From assembly GCA_000231825.2 (NCBI GenBank), contig JH720299.1:642490-706489 (forward strand): a stretch of DNA of 64,000 nucleotides. The letters are read 5' to 3'. Source of the stretch: Tetrahymena elliotti 4EA. Lineage: Eukaryota; Ciliophora; Oligohymenophorea; Hymenostomatida; Tetrahymenidae. Made by a program: the position numbers and the translations under genes. Of the stretch, positions 47,028 to 61,408 are shown in pieces. The notes under the pieces were generated by a model. It was not told where the DNA came from and did not search any database. It saw only the letters and a program-made list of their open reading frames with translations. The stretch's first letter is position 1; each line of letters opens with the position of its first letter.

Positions 47028-50000
47028 TCACTTCAAAAGAGCCTAATTTTCAAAGCTAAGGCTACTTTCTTTTTGATTTAATGCAATTTTACTTTCTTAA
47101 TTTTTTGGAGGAGAATTCAATGCATTTAAAAGTTATTCAGTTTAGCTGACAACATGAGATTTAACTGTAGATTAATTATTTCTATCTTCAGCTTCTTCTT
47201 ACTTATTTTAACGGTTATGATTATTTTTATCCTAAAAGTTATTTTATATTTATGGATTATCAATTTTTGGATCATTATATTGAGTATTTCCAAAGAAGTC
47301 TTATATTAAATCTGTAGTGCTTTTGAATTTACGAATGTCATTTATCATCTTAACTTCTTTTTTAATATCCTTCATTGAAAGAGTTTGATTTTCAGCCTTG
47401 AGAGTATCAATGTAATATTTAGGTGATTTAATACATTTGATCATCTCATATAAATTAAATTTACAAACCTTGGCTTCATAACTAGCAAGCTTAGTTGTGT
47501 ATTGAGGTAATTAATATTTCTTTTTATTTTTATTCAACTTATTAAATTCTTCTTATCCAAGTCTAGAAGGAGTAATAGTTAAAAATTTATTGAAAGAGAT
47601 TAAAGCCATAATAGAAGATGAAACTATAGAAAATATCATAGATGCATTCAAAGTTCCTTGTCTGTATAAAAACAATGCCTTGAGAACAATCAAAGGTATA
47701 TCTTGAAGAAGAATTCTAAGTGAACTTGTAAAGACACGTTAATTGACCATTTTTTTGAAGATAATTACAGAGTTTGTAGGTGAAATGAAATCTAACATTT
47801 CTGCTGCTGCTTAAAATTCTAAAACACTGCATAATTGATATACCATATCAATAGATCCAGTAATAAGTCTACTGTAAGTCTTTTACCCAAAAATGTTTTT
47901 AAAGAAAAATACTATACTAGTGAGAACTGTTGTTGAGATAGAAGCTATAGCAAGTACCCATATAATGAATTAAGAACATTAATATGCTTGAATGATAAAT
48001 CCAATATTTGCAAGGAAATCAAAACGGGAGAGCTAACTTGAAACAAAAAGTAAGAGATAGCTAATTAATTTTTAGTTTAGCCATTCAATATCCATTATAA
48101 ATGTCTTTACTTTATTAATTATTGGATTTGGGAATGTGACTCTGCAATCTGGCTTAGCTTCAGGAATTAAATGAGTAATATATTTCACACATGTTATGAA
48201 TATCAACAACTCTAAGAAAAGAGAAACTATTCCAAAACCAGCATAAGTAATATATGAATACATTGATAAACTCTTACCACATTCAGTATCATTAAAAGAG
48301 AAGAACAAGACAGCAAATAAGCAAACGAATAAGTAAATTGGGTAAAGTATACGCAAGAAATTTTGTTTACCCTATTTGATAAACTGTGATAACTCACTAT
48401 TCAATAGAATGATAGTGTGATCAAATTTGTATTATTTTGCAGGAGCACCAAAAATATTGAAGAACGAATAACCAATGTTACCTAGCAATTTCTTAATTTT
48501 TGCTTGAAAACTATTACCCTCAAAGTTTTGGATATAAATTCTAGAGAAGATAAGAATCAAATAATTAGCTATTGAAGTATTTTGTATTTGATCATAATTA
48601 ACATCTATTTTTGTTTTTACTGAGAGAGGTGAAGAATGTTAAATAGCAAACCAACTTTTTACAAATTAAATAGTCATTCCTTTTAAATGTATTTCAGCAG
48701 GAGGAATAGAGTTAATTAAGAATAAAACATCAAATTCAGTCATGTTAAGTTTTTTTAACTTGTCAAAGTCTAAATTTAATTTTATGGGAAGAAAAGCTCT
48801 CTTAATGTTCTTTTCATCCATTTTCTTTTTTAAATTAATGATGAACTCTAAATCACTAGTACTTTAAGGAAATCTTTGCATATAGAATTCTTAGAAATTC
48901 TCAAAAAAGAATTTATCATAACCAAAGATGTATTCAGTGTTGTTAGTTAAAACATCTAAAGTAAAGAATGCCAAATTATATGAATCAGGTATTAAATTTT
49001 AAGTATTATTGCTATTGTATTTACATTCAATTTACTAACTTTACTAGAACATACTGTAAGGTGAAAATATAAAGGTGAATGGTTGGAATTATCTGCATTA
49101 AAATTTAACATCTCTAAGCATTAAATATAAAAAGTGAACCAGTGTTTTAATTGGCTATGAACTCATATTTAATTCCAGCATACTACTCAAAATATTTTTA
49201 AAAGCTTTACTTCTGGCATCTTGACTCTACCATATTTATTATGAAATACTCTTTTCTATTTAAATATTAAATTTTTTTAAGGATCGTAAATCAAATCATA
49301 AATTTTTTGTATTTTTTAAAAATTGAAATTGAAAGAAAAAATAAAAATTACCTTGAGTATCTTTTTGTAAATAATTTAACAGTTTTCTAACATTAATGCT
49401 AAGCTAATACTTTTGTTGATTATCTTAATGAGAGAAATATTCCAAGTCTATGTTTTAGAAAGGGTAATCAAGATCTTGTATTTAGTGAGAGTATTTCTAA
49501 AGGGTTAAATGCATATCAAATGATATTTTAGATATTTTTAATGTATTTAAGTTAGTTTTATCACTTTTTGAAAAGAATGGTACTAAGAATTCTAAGGAAT
49601 CTAAACTATCATTTTCTGAAAGATCAATTTTTTATACATTACTAGATATAAGAGAAAAGTCAGCTCCTTTTAACTTTTCTAGGGTTAAGTTACAACCACT
49701 TAAAGATAGTGATTCTAAAGAGTCTTTTGTTGAAATAAATAAATCTGTTAAAAAAACAAAACTTGTTACCAAATTATTTCTATCAAAAGAGAATTCTTTT
49801 AAAGTAGATGGAATTTTTTTAAAGTTAATTTAATTGAGTAATTTTTATTCCATTTTCATCTCAGATATGTTTAAAATTTCTAACTAAGTTGCGGTCTAAA
49901 AGATTTGGTTAAAAAAATCAAAGTTGATGAAATTGTAACATTTTGCTAATTCTAAGCGCTTTAAATTGGTAAAAACTTCAGCAATCTTTACACTATTCAT

Positions 50001-53000
50001 CATTTGATTGTTTATAACAGTATCGTTTGCTATTAATGTTGTGAACTTAGCAGTAGATGTGTTGAAATAATTCAAAAAGCTTAAGTCAGTCATATAACTT
50101 TGATTAGATATATCTAACTCAGAAATTAAAGGTCCAATCTAATCAAAATAAAAATAGGATAATCTATCACCATGTAGACCAATATTCTAAATGCAAAGTT
50201 TTTTGAATTGAGTGGATGTAATAATTATATCTTTAATAAATTCGTAATTATTGTAGCTCTAATTACCACAGAAGATCAACTCTCTAAGGGAATTTTCTGA
50301 TAATGGAGAGCAAATGCAATCATATGTCAAGTCGTGGACCTAATTAGAAATATCTATTTTTTCTATTTTGGAACATAAAGCAAGAAGAGTAGATATGAAG
50401 GACATATTATAATAGTAATTATTTGCAGAGAAGTCTAACTCTCTCAGCTCAGTTGACAAACTATGGTAAGAGATTCTGAAATTTTTATCATAGTTGATTC
50501 CACAATTAGAAATATTGAATTTTTGTAAACTTTAGCAATTGTAAATACAATAATTGATAGCATCAACTATGCAGTCTTATTTATTATTAGAAAGATCTAT
50601 TTCCTCAAGACTGGTTGGAACTGAAGAGAATTCAATTTAAATAACATGATCATTTAGACCACTTAAAAGTAATTTTTTAATTTTTTAGTTAATCTAGAAT
50701 AATTTATTGATAAATTCATAGCTTTCTGCTTTTTTATTTTCGGAAAAATTGAATTCCAAAAGTTCTGTGCAATTTGATAAATCAATCAGGTTTGAATTTT
50801 TTATGTTAGATTATCTTAGATTTAATTTTTACAGTTTTGGAGAATTTTTAATAATTTTAGAGACAAATTCAGCATTGCAGAGATTGTTTTTCTCATCTTG
50901 ATCATTGAAATTAAACTCTATTAAAGATGCCATTTATTTAAAGTTTAAGTTAATCTTTTTAGATACATTCATTTTGCTTAAATCAAGTACTTAGATATTC
51001 TAACATTTGTCAAAGAAGATCTAAAGGAAGTCTAAATTTTTGTAAATTTTTTTATTTTTAAGGTTTATTTCTGTTAAATATTATTGTATTTTCTATGTGG
51101 TAAAATTAACCTCTGAACCGATTAATTCTCTGATATTTTTTGAAATTTTATTTGAAAGTTGTGTATTAATGAGATGGAACAGATAGTATTCGCTGTGCAT
51201 GTAAACATTTTATGATTCAATCATTCCTAAGGTTTCCATTGCTTTAGTACAATTTGCGAATGAAATAAATGATTCTTATTCATATGTAAAATTGTCAAAA
51301 TTGTCTTCATCATCAATAATTTGATCAAAGAAAGTAAATAATGTGTAGAAATAAAGGGGATTGTAATGATTTAAATATTTAGCTTCTTTTGAGTTTTTAT
51401 AAACTTTCATTTTAATTTTTTTATTCTATTTTCCTTTTTGTTTTTAATTATTATTATTATTTTAATCAGCATTCTGATCCGCTACTAAAATTTCTTCTCC
51501 ATTTGAGTTGACACTTAAATCTAATTAAGATATTTCTTCAACATCTTCCTTTGTAAACTCTTTATATGCCTACTCATCTAATTAGTTTATATTAGACAAA
51601 TTGTACTTATCAAAAACTCTAAAGTAATTAATGAAATCTGTTTTGTCAACAGTGATGTAAGTTACCTCAAAGGTTTTAATATCAACGAAGAGGTTTCTAG
51701 ACTTATTCAAATCATTAATAAATTATTCAGTGTAAAATCCATTATTTTGAGCTTCAAATTTTTCTAAAGATTTGGCTTTTTCAAATAAACTAAGGTAAAC
51801 GCTTATCTGCTCAGCGTTATTATTAGAAATGTTTAAATTTTTCAATTTACTAGCATGGATAAATATGTCCTTTAAGAATTAATAAGAGGTGATAGCAGGA
51901 TTAGTAGAAATATTAAAATCTTCAAGAAAAACACTAATTTTTTCAAAGTCTATCTTTTAGATTGAATCATTTGTGATGTTATTTCTCTCAACATGAAGAA
52001 TTTTTAACTTCTGACAAGTTTCAATAATAACATTTAGTAACACTTCTATATTATAATATAAATTTCCATTAAAGTAAAATTCTTCTAAATTAGCTGGAAT
52101 CTTTTTAAAGTCAACATTTTAAACTTTATAGAAATCAATGTTAGATTCATTTAGATATAATTTCTTCAAATTTTAAGCTTTTTCAAACAATTTATTCAAA
52201 AATTAATATTCATTTAAGTAAGAACCATATAAGAATTTAAAGCATTATAAAGAAGTGAGTCTATCAAATGATAACTACATGAGTTATTCGTCATCTAACT
52301 TTTCATCAGATAAAGTTAATTCTTCAATTGCTTCACAATTATTAAGAATTACATTGACGTATCTGATATCACTCAATTCATTCTTTTAAATAAACACTTT
52401 TTTAAGCTTTTTTAACCCTTTTAATGATCCAGGGGTGAGATATTATTAATATTCTTCTTTGAATTCACTACCAGAGCCAAGCAGTATACCACTAAAATCC
52501 TCCAATTCGATACCTTCTGTTTTACCGATATGGATTAATGCTGTAATAAGCTATATTTGATTATAATCTAAAATTAACTTTTTAAGTCCTTTTGGTAACT
52601 TTAGAGATTAGAATTTTTCATCGTCTAAACCACATGATAAAAAGTTGATAGTTTAGAGATTTTATGCTGATGAAAATATTTTATTTATGAAACTTGTTCC
52701 TTCTATTTTGTTGAATTCTAAATTAACCTCTTCAAGCTTAGACGAAATTAGACTAAAATCTGCACTCTCTGTTTGCTTGTCAGTTAAATCCATTACACCG
52801 AATTAAAGGTTTTTAAGTTTCTTAGCTGATCTGAATAAGGAATCTAAAAATTAAAAGTTTTCAATATTATTATTATAACTAATATTAAACACTTCTAATT
52901 CAGGAGAAATCTTAGAAAAATCTAAAAATTAAAGTTTATCATTTGTGAAATGACAATCACAAAGCTTCAATGTTTTTAAATTCTTTGATTTTATTAATAT

Positions 53001-55213
53001 TTTGTTTAAAAGCTTTAATTTATTTTCATCTAAATCAATTGATGTTAAATTGATATCTTTCAACTTTAAGAAATTAAAGTTCTTATCAAATTCATCTGAC
53101 GATTTATCTAAATAATCTACTATTTAAAGAATATTCATCTAACTTATTAATTTTTCTTAAGACTTAATACTATTTTCACAAACATCTTTTAGTAGAATTT
53201 CATTATTAATAACATAGTAAATATTAAAACCTTTTACTCTTGTGAACCCTTTCAAGTAAGCATAAGCTATATTTAGGTGCTTCTCTTCTGAGAAAAATAT
53301 TTTTTCAGCCAAAGATAAAGAAATATCATCTTACAGGCACTGAACTGATTTCAAATTTTTGATTTATTCTAGATATCCATCCTTGATATCTTATTCAATA
53401 ATCAAGTTAATTAAAGTAACCAATAAATTATAATTTAATATATTGACATCTTCAAGCTCAATGAAATAATTAATCAAATTGATCAGTTTATCCTAATTGC
53501 TTTTAAACTCATCAATTTTTTCTTAATTATAATTTTTTGCTCCTTTCAAAATATCCCAATAATCTGATAGGATATTTTCAGTATCGAAATCGCTACGGAT
53601 TGAAACATTTTTACCTGAATAAAACACAATTTAATCTTAAATTTATTTAGGATGATAATTTTGGAATTAATAAATCTTTTCAACATCCAATAGTTATTCA
53701 TCAGGTTTGCTGTATATAGACTCTAAATTAAATGAATATGGTGTGAATTCATATGCTTTTTTTATTTACATGTCTAAGATAGTAAAACGAAAATTATTAA
53801 TTTCAATAGAAGGATCGTTAGGAGTTAAATTCAATAAATTTTCTATTTCAGATTTCAGGAAATAAGCCTTCTAAACAATAAAGAATTTCACTTCTTTCTT
53901 ATTGACTAAATATTCCATTTCATATAAGCTCTGCTAGTCAAGCACAGAAGAAATAAAACCAATAGAATCAATTACATTGATTAAGAATAACTAAGTCATT
54001 AAATCGCTGAATTCCAAAGGAAAAATCTTTCCACAGTCTTTAAATATAATTCCATTAATCTTTTGGCAATTCATTTAGATGACATTGTAGAGTTGATTTC
54101 TAGATAATCCATTCTTTAACACATCTCCATAGATAATAAGCTTACCATCTGTAAAGGCATTTTTTGTGTATTTCTTATAAATACGAATATTCTCTTGAAT
54201 ATCTTCTAAAATATTATTATAAAGCTAATCATAATACTTATCTTGATAAAGTAAATCGCCCCATATCAAGTCTTGAGCTAATTTACCAGTTTTCTTTTTG
54301 CTATATGATTTGAAGAATTTTTTTAAATCTTTGTATTCATAAGTAATATAACCGCATTTCTTTTCACATTTGAATAGTTCTTATGCACTCCTATTTTTAT
54401 TAACAATTATTATTAATAATCCAAGTTAAAAAAATTAATTAAAGTTATAAGTAGGAATATTATTTGATTAAATATTTAATAAATTTTTTTAAATGCTAAA
54501 TTAAATTTAGATGGCTTTTAAAATTAAAATATTTTATTTTAAGAATAAACCCTGTTAAAACATATTGTAATCTAATAATATTAGTTGATATTTGCCTATG
54601 GAGGAGTAAAATAATTATAAATATAAAGAGAATATAATAAATACTCTTAGTCTAGGATAGGTTCGACATTATGCTCATTCTTGTTATCTACTTCTCTTTA
54701 TATGTCTTTATTGTCTTAAACCTTTGCAGTATTTTTTTATATGATCATACCTGGTCTCAATGTAGTCTTGATATTAGGGTCCTCAGAAAGTTTGACTTCA
54801 AGAGAGTCTAAATCTTAGAACTTAAAGGTTTCTATTAACCAAATAAAGTCTATCTCTTAAAACATGTGTAGGTTAGTTGCCTGATTTTTAGACTTTTATG
54901 CATCTTCATCACTGAAAAAAAATTTGCAATTCTCTATCTGTATTTCTCTGATGCTTTTTAAATTATTCCTGATGATCATTTTGAGAGCGTATATATTTAC
55001 ATTACACTTTATTAATTCTATTCTTTCATATTTATTTATATATAATGAAAAATCAGAATCATTCATCTGCTACTAAGACTCATCTAAGTATTTGTTTTCT
55101 GTCTCATCTTTTACGAATTTAAAAAACCCAAAAGGTTGATTCTCCAAAAACAATATATCATAATCGCCTTGCTATTTTAAAATATCCTTCAACTTTTTGC
55201 TCTATTAAGTCAT
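47028..55213 (-). CDS. Giant LRR protein with C-terminal multi-pass membrane domain, 2611 aa, three exons
   Basis: Model: complement(join(47028..49255, 49352..54390, 54645..55213)); 2612 codons. Introns are 254 and 96 bp and the phases match. Residues 1-190 (exon 1, starting MTQQSKKL) and about 190-560 show no family I recognise. Residues about 570-1850 are a long series of irregular leucine-rich repeats of 25-35 residues (LKKLILDYNQIQ; LRELDFSANNYYYN; LEEIDLSNNKQ), interrupted near 960-1030 by an Asn/Gln/Lys-rich linker. Exon 3 adds a roughly 300-residue segment and then about six hydrophobic segments: near 2171-2190, 2203-2228, 2266-2290, 2297-2319, 2380-2400 and 2408-2425. One of these contains LLQDIPLIVLKALFL, reminiscent of the EDIPQ-type motif of XK-related membrane proteins (weak). 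A roughly 150-residue Asn/Gln/Lys-rich tail ends the protein. There is no N-terminal signal, so the LRR region probably faces the cytosol. Role unknown; receptor-like by architecture only. Confidence 0.85.
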
Positions 55214-55282
55214 TCTTTTTTGAACAAGATTTATATTATAGCTAATTATTTACTTTTTTAATTAAAATTTCGTTATCTTTGT

Positions 55283-55588
55283 TCAAGATCTAAGTTTTTA
55301 TGGCTACTTTTTTTTTGATAGTGTTATGTATGATAAAAGCTTATCCTTTTTTTGTTTATTAATATTAATCAATAATTTTTTTTCATTTTTGTAATATTTT
55401 TCTTGTTAAAAACTAAAACTTTTTTCAAAAGTGAGTTTCAATCTAAATTCTGGCTTATTATATTAGTCTTTATCCTACTTCTAAGATAACTCTTTGAAAT
55501 TGGATTCGCTAAATTAATCAATAAATTGCCTTTAAAATCGTAATTTAAAAAAGTTTCTCTATGCATTTTTTATATGATGAAAATTCAT
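55283..55588 (-). CDS. Possible small ORF, 101 aa, upstream of the giant LRR gene
   Basis: Minus-strand ATG-to-TGA frame of 102 codons beginning just after an in-frame TGA. The product is Lys/Gln/Phe-rich but has a protein-like middle (PEFRLKLTFEKSFSFQQEKYY). It lies only 70 bases upstream of the chosen start of the giant LRR gene on the same strand. It might be an upstream ORF in that gene's leader, an unspliced 5' exon, or chance. Confidence 0.3.
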
Positions 55589-57409
55589 CTAATTTCATTT
55601 AAATCAAAACTATGAGTATCTAATTGATATATTTTAATCGGGCTAAAATATTTTCAAAATGGCTGATTGATAATTATAAAATCTAAAAAGTCGGATTATC
55701 TATGACAAAAAGAAAGACTTTGAATGAGGGACTTATATAATAAAAGACAAAAAGCAGGTAGGCTTGATTTGGCATTTAAAAAATATATTTGTAACTTATA
55801 AGCAACTAAAATAGAATCAAATATTTATAAACAAATTTATTTTCAGTTACAGATGATTTTCCTTAATTAATTTAATATCTTTCTTCTATTCAAAAGATAA
55901 GACAAAAAGATATTTATTGATTAATTGATTAAGCTCTAATAGCTAATAAATTATAAAAATAAATTAATTGATAGTTTCATTTTGCATTTACCACTGATAA
56001 ATTCTTTTGATTAGCTAGTCTTACAACACCATACTAATAACTACTTTTCTAAAAATTTTCTAAAAATACGCACTTAATCTTTAAATTTTTAACATTGTTT
56101 TTAATAAAACCTTTAAATAAAATAAAAAAATTTATATAATAAAGGGTCACTTCTTTGGAAATAAATTGCTACTTAAACAATTATATTTGATTCTATTTAA
56201 TTAGTTTAATGTTATTTGTGTAATATAATCTTTTGTAATAGAAGATTAATTAATTATTTCTTAAAGCATCTCCTTCATATAAGTTGGAAATTTTAATTAA
56301 ATTAATCTATATTCTTATAATAAATAAATGCGTAATGAAGTCTTAGAACAAAATTAACTTAATTGTAGGTTTTATTTACTTCTTTTAAATTTTATATTAC
56401 TTTTTTATAAATATTTTATAAGATACTCTCATAAAAAAATCCGTTTTTGTATTTCAAGAAGTTAAAAAAAATGTAAATTTATCGTGCTTGCTTGAGTCAG
56501 AAAAACAATTGATATATCTGCTTCTTTTATTAAATTATAAAATTTAATTGTGTAATTTTTTCAAGTAATTACATTAAAATTCATAATTATAAATTTAATT
56601 TGATATGAAAAAATATCCTTTAATTTAGCTAGCAATTATAGAAGAAAATCAGTTTTAAAAACCAAACCAAGATTTCTAAATTTAATCCAGATATAAATCT
56701 TAATTATAGATAACTATTAATTAACATTTTTTATTCTTTATTTACTAAAGGCAAGAAGGAGTAGATTAATAAATGATAATTAGTAGTGTGGTCTCTTCTC
56801 TTTTTGATTTAAATAAAGTATCACCAAAATCTTTTTTTTAGAAATACTGAAAAATACAAATTAAATTTATGTATATCGTAGATCTTTAAAAAAAAAAATT
56901 GTATTAATATGTCATTTAAATTCTATTAGATTTACAATAATATTAAGTATTTTGTTGCATTAATAATTTTAATTTAAATTTTAAGAAATATTTGGAATTT
57001 ACCATTTTAGTAATCATAATTCAATAAAACTTAATTCTTATAATATTGTAAAAGAAATAAAAATGTTTTAAAAAGAAATTCTATTCAACTATTTAAAATA
57101 GAATAAATATAAAACAATTTAATTACCTTTAACAAGAATATTACCTACCATATAATTTTAAATAGAAGGATTTCATGCAGATTATTTAATACTCAGACAA
57201 AGAGCTCTTATTAAAATTCACAATATTTGAAGAAATGAAAAAGAAATAATGAAATTTTTTTACCAAATTATTTTCAATATTTGCTTTAAAAAAATAAAAT
57301 AAAACAACAAATAAAGTAAAATCAAAATAACAAAAAAATAATTTTTTACTTTGATTATTTTTAGAATAAATAATTAAATAAAAAATTATTGTGGTTTAAT
57401 AATATTTGA
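55589..57409. other. Intergenic spacer
   Basis: About 1.8 kb separating two minus-strand genes. Low-complexity A/T sequence with no recognised coding segment. Confidence 0.55.
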
Positions 57410-60400
57410 TCAATACATATCCAATAGAGGTTATTAAGAGGAGTCAGCTGTATATATTTGATTCTAAATTATTAATTTAACGCATCTTTTGAGTTTTTTA
57501 TAATTTTTGTTAACTTTTTAAATTTTAAGCAAGCTGTTTGGGATAAAATATTATAGATATCTCCATTTGAAATTTAAATATAGCTTAATTATTTACTTTT
57601 GTAAGAATGATATTACTATTAATATTAAAAGGAACAAAACAAACAGCAAACTTAGGACTTATGAAATGATATAGACAACCTTGACCAAAAGAAGGATATT
57701 TGCATTTTCATTTGAACTAAATTACAAAAATAGCAAAGATGTTTGCAAGATTAATATTGATAAAGAAATAGATATCTTTTCCAGCTTGTTTATTAGTCTA
57801 AGACTAAATGGGTTTAGCTTTTAAATGGCAGTATAATATATAAACAAGGATAATGTTTGTAAAATTCCAGATATAAATGGGTATTATTTAAATCCTATAC
57901 TAAATGAAATAAGTGCTAATCTAATAATCAGTCTTACAAATTCCCAGTAGTAGTGCTTATTTTTATATTCTTTATAAAAGAATCCAAAGGAAAGGGTGAC
58001 CTTTATTTTACTTAATCTTTTTCTGTTCTAAAATATTAGAGCAAACATAATTATTGGAATTAAGATAACAAATATAATAAAAATAGGTATAGTAATAGAG
58101 TGGATGTCAGTTAGCTAACTGCTTTGATTACATTCTAAACTTAGATCTATCAATGAATAATATTAATCTTAGTATAAGTTCAAACAAGAAAAGCTTTCTA
58201 AGCTTATTCTTATGAAAATTGAATTAAAAATTATGATAAAAATATATTAAAAGGAGATAAATATTCTATATAATTATCTTTTGTTATTGAGAGACTTCTT
58301 TAACAGCATGATAATTAAAATTATTATTAAAGCAAATAAGAAAAATAAACATGGTAGTATAGTATAGAGGACAGCATTAGCAAACCCAATACTTGATAGA
58401 TTAGGGTTGATATAGATTAAAAGGCAATCAATAGATATTATTTAAGAGTTAAGAGGGTCAGAAAAAGCAATAGAAGCATTTTTTATGCTGTTGAAAACAT
58501 CCACATTAGTAAATCCATTAGAATTTTGATAAATTGAAAAATTAAATAGTAAAAGTTTGACATAAGTTGAGGCTAAATTTTAAAATTGAAGACTCTTCCC
58601 GATGTAAAATAGATTCATCTTAGAAAGATATTGTGCTAAGATATGATTTTTTAAACTTTTAAAACTGCTGATAATAATTATTCCTATGCTTAAAAGGAGC
58701 AGCAAAAGAATAAAACATATTTTTAAGGTATTTTATTTAATTGAATTGCATTTAGTGCATGAAAAGTTACCATACATGGAATACTAAGTCTTCCAATATT
58801 CTCCTTTTATATCACAATTTAGGCACTAAGGTCCTAAGTGTCCTTCATAGCATAATTAATTTCCTAAATCAGAACCTCCAATACAACTTTAAGGAGCTAT
58901 CTAACAAGAAATTATTTCTTTATTATCTAGAGAATAGGATTCCCTCCAATAACCTTCTCTTATCTGAGAATAATTAGCGTAGCACAGAGAAAAATATAAT
59001 GCATTACATTAACTGCATTAATTAATTTTTCTATCTTCTTACTGCTAAATTTGTAGAGCATATTAAAAATCGCAATATTTGCATAAGAATAGATTCTATT
59101 TTTAATTCACTTAGACTGTTTGCATATCTTTAGGGCAATTTTTTAAAATATCAGAATAAAAAAGCTGCATAAGACGATAACTTTAGTCTGAAATTTGCAA
59201 TTAAACATTATTTATCTCAAAAGATTATTAAGCATCTAAATAAAAAGATAGAAATGGGGATGAAATATTTAGAGTTGTATCAACTTAAAAGTTTTAATAT
59301 TCCTTTAAGAAATAGTACATGTTTAGAGACTCTACTTTTTAGTTTTTTTAGGGGTAGATTTCATCATTTATTTTAAATTAAAGACCAATTACATAATCAA
59401 TACCTCTAACTAATTTTATATTATCTTTTAATTCAAAAAGATACATATCATTAGATTAAAATTAAGGGTTGAATTCATAGATTTTCTCAGCAATAATTTC
59501 TTGAATTTTAAAGCTGTAGTTATTTCCATATAAATCAGCTTTATTTTATTTAAAACTAATTTTATTTAGCTCATTCAAAGCAGATTTATTTGAGATATAC
59601 ATAGCCCCTCCAATATAACTAGAACAAGAGCTAAATTCAACATTTTCTATTTGAGAGATTTTACCACCATAAATACATCCACCAAAATATGTACTGGAGA
59701 AATTATAAAAAGTGCTATTAATAATAGAAATCTGAGGTTCTTATTATTTATAATCTTGACTGTTTGATAAATAAATACATCCTCCTTAGTTTATTGCAAA
59801 AGCATTCTCTAATTTGGTTTCTATAATATTTATTTTTGTTATATTTTAAGCAAACAATAGTCCATAGTAATTATTATTAAAATTGATTTTACAATTGCTT
59901 ATTTCTACTAAATCCGACTCCCCTATTTAGAATAAATAAGCAGGTTTACTGTAATTGTCAAAATATTTATTTTAACCTTATTTTACTAAGGTTTCAAGAT
60001 TAAAATTTGAGATTTGAATTGAGCTAACATTCTAAAATATTATTATCTAGTTCAAAATTAAACTCTAGTTGATCATTAAATTATTTATGGAAGAATTAGG
60101 AGAATTGGTAAATTAAAATAAGGGAAAGCTTATTTTTGAAAAACTATCAATTTAAACATTTTTAATTTAAGTTGATGAGTTATCTATTTAAAGAATACTA
60201 AAAGGAAATGGATTTTTGATAGCACAAATACTAACAGTATCAATAATAAGGTTTTAAATCTAACTAAATACAGAACGCCCATTAAAGAGACTAAACTCTT
60301 CATACTTTTAGGCAACTTTCAAGCTTGATATTAACACATTTTCACAAGAAATAATTTGGAAATTCCAAAATAAGAAAAAAGTACTACCATAAATTATTTC

Positions 60401-61408
60401 ATTAATTTCTACATTTTTAATTTAAGAAATTTTAACAGAATACTCACCAGAAAGCTAGCCATCTGTATTATTTTAAATGATCTTATCAATTTATAGGCTT
60501 TGAGAATCCTCGTTTACAATTATTTATTCTAAACTATTAGCAAAATTTATATCAATAAAGCAATCTGTAGAGTATTTTTGATTAAGTTCAAAAATCCCTA
60601 CTTTCAATAATTTCAAAGCAAAAAAATTTAAATTTAAAAAGTTAAGATGTTATTGTGCATCTTCTAAGATATTAATAGTTATTTAATCAGTAAAAAACTC
60701 AGATAGACTACCTGCTTAAAGCTGGCATGAGCACTTCTACTTAATCTTTAAATTTTGTATATTAACTTAAATCAAGTTTATTTTCAAAAGTATTTAAGAA
60801 AAGATACTAATTATTCCACAATTAAATTAAGTGTTTATGATTAGAGATGTTAGTTCAATTTTATTACCATTTATTTAAATTAAAGTATTTTCACTTTACT
60901 CTATTCCTATTTCATTTTTTGTTTATAATAATGCATTATCTAATCTATTTTTGTCTTCTAGAAAACCTGCATTTATACTTAATTAATTTATTTGAATTTG
61001 ATCAATATTAGTTGTATCTATTAATGTATTATTTTTGGACACTTAACTTTAGTCAATAAATACATTTCCAATTTTCAAGCTTTAAATATTTTTCATCTAG
61101 ATGAAAGAACTTTTGTTGTTAACTAATTTAACTTAGCAACCTAGAATATTTATTGAATGAAAATCAATTCTTTCAATGCTTTGGATTATTAGATTGGAAT
61201 TTATCTCTAAATTTTAGAGATCTATCTTTAATGATATGGATTATTAATCTTAGACAATAATCTTTTAATCGTAACAAGTATATTAGATTTATTATTATTA
61301 TAATTATGATTCTATCTCTTATTAGCATGGTGTTGCCTAACTAAAGCTTAGCCTAAAAAATTTGTAAAATAGAACTACGCTAATTATTTGATTCAAAGAA
61401 ACATTCAT
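57410..61408 (-). CDS. Secreted-entry beta-helix-repeat protein with eight-pass membrane domain, 1332 aa, intronless
   Basis: One uninterrupted frame of 1333 codons; the ATG follows an in-frame TGA three codons upstream, fixing the start. Residues 1-24 look like a signal peptide (hydrophobic core IISVVLFYKFFRL, small residues before TPC). Residues about 40-780 are made of short Asn/Ile/Ser-rich strands with recurring patterns (IDxIxINxLxI; CSSYIGGAMYI; GGCIYGGKI) typical of right-handed beta-helix or polymorphic-membrane-protein repeats. A Cys-rich linker follows at about 830-890, with about ten Cys including GHLGPQCLNCDIKGEYW. Then come about eight membrane segments near 893-915, 1013-1037, 1056-1072, 1100-1122, 1153-1168, 1176-1194, 1210-1228 and 1243-1266. 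The layout implies a large extracellular or luminal binding domain on a polytopic membrane anchor; whether it signals or transports is unknown. Confidence 0.9.

Noticed and set aside
48072..48356. A separate short membrane-protein gene on the minus strand
   Set aside because: Under the ciliate code the frame continues on both sides; this is the internal membrane part of the 2611-residue protein.
58759..58977. Plus-strand open frame of 72 codons
   Set aside because: It is the antisense shadow of the 1332-residue minus-strand gene, which has a far longer and better-structured frame.
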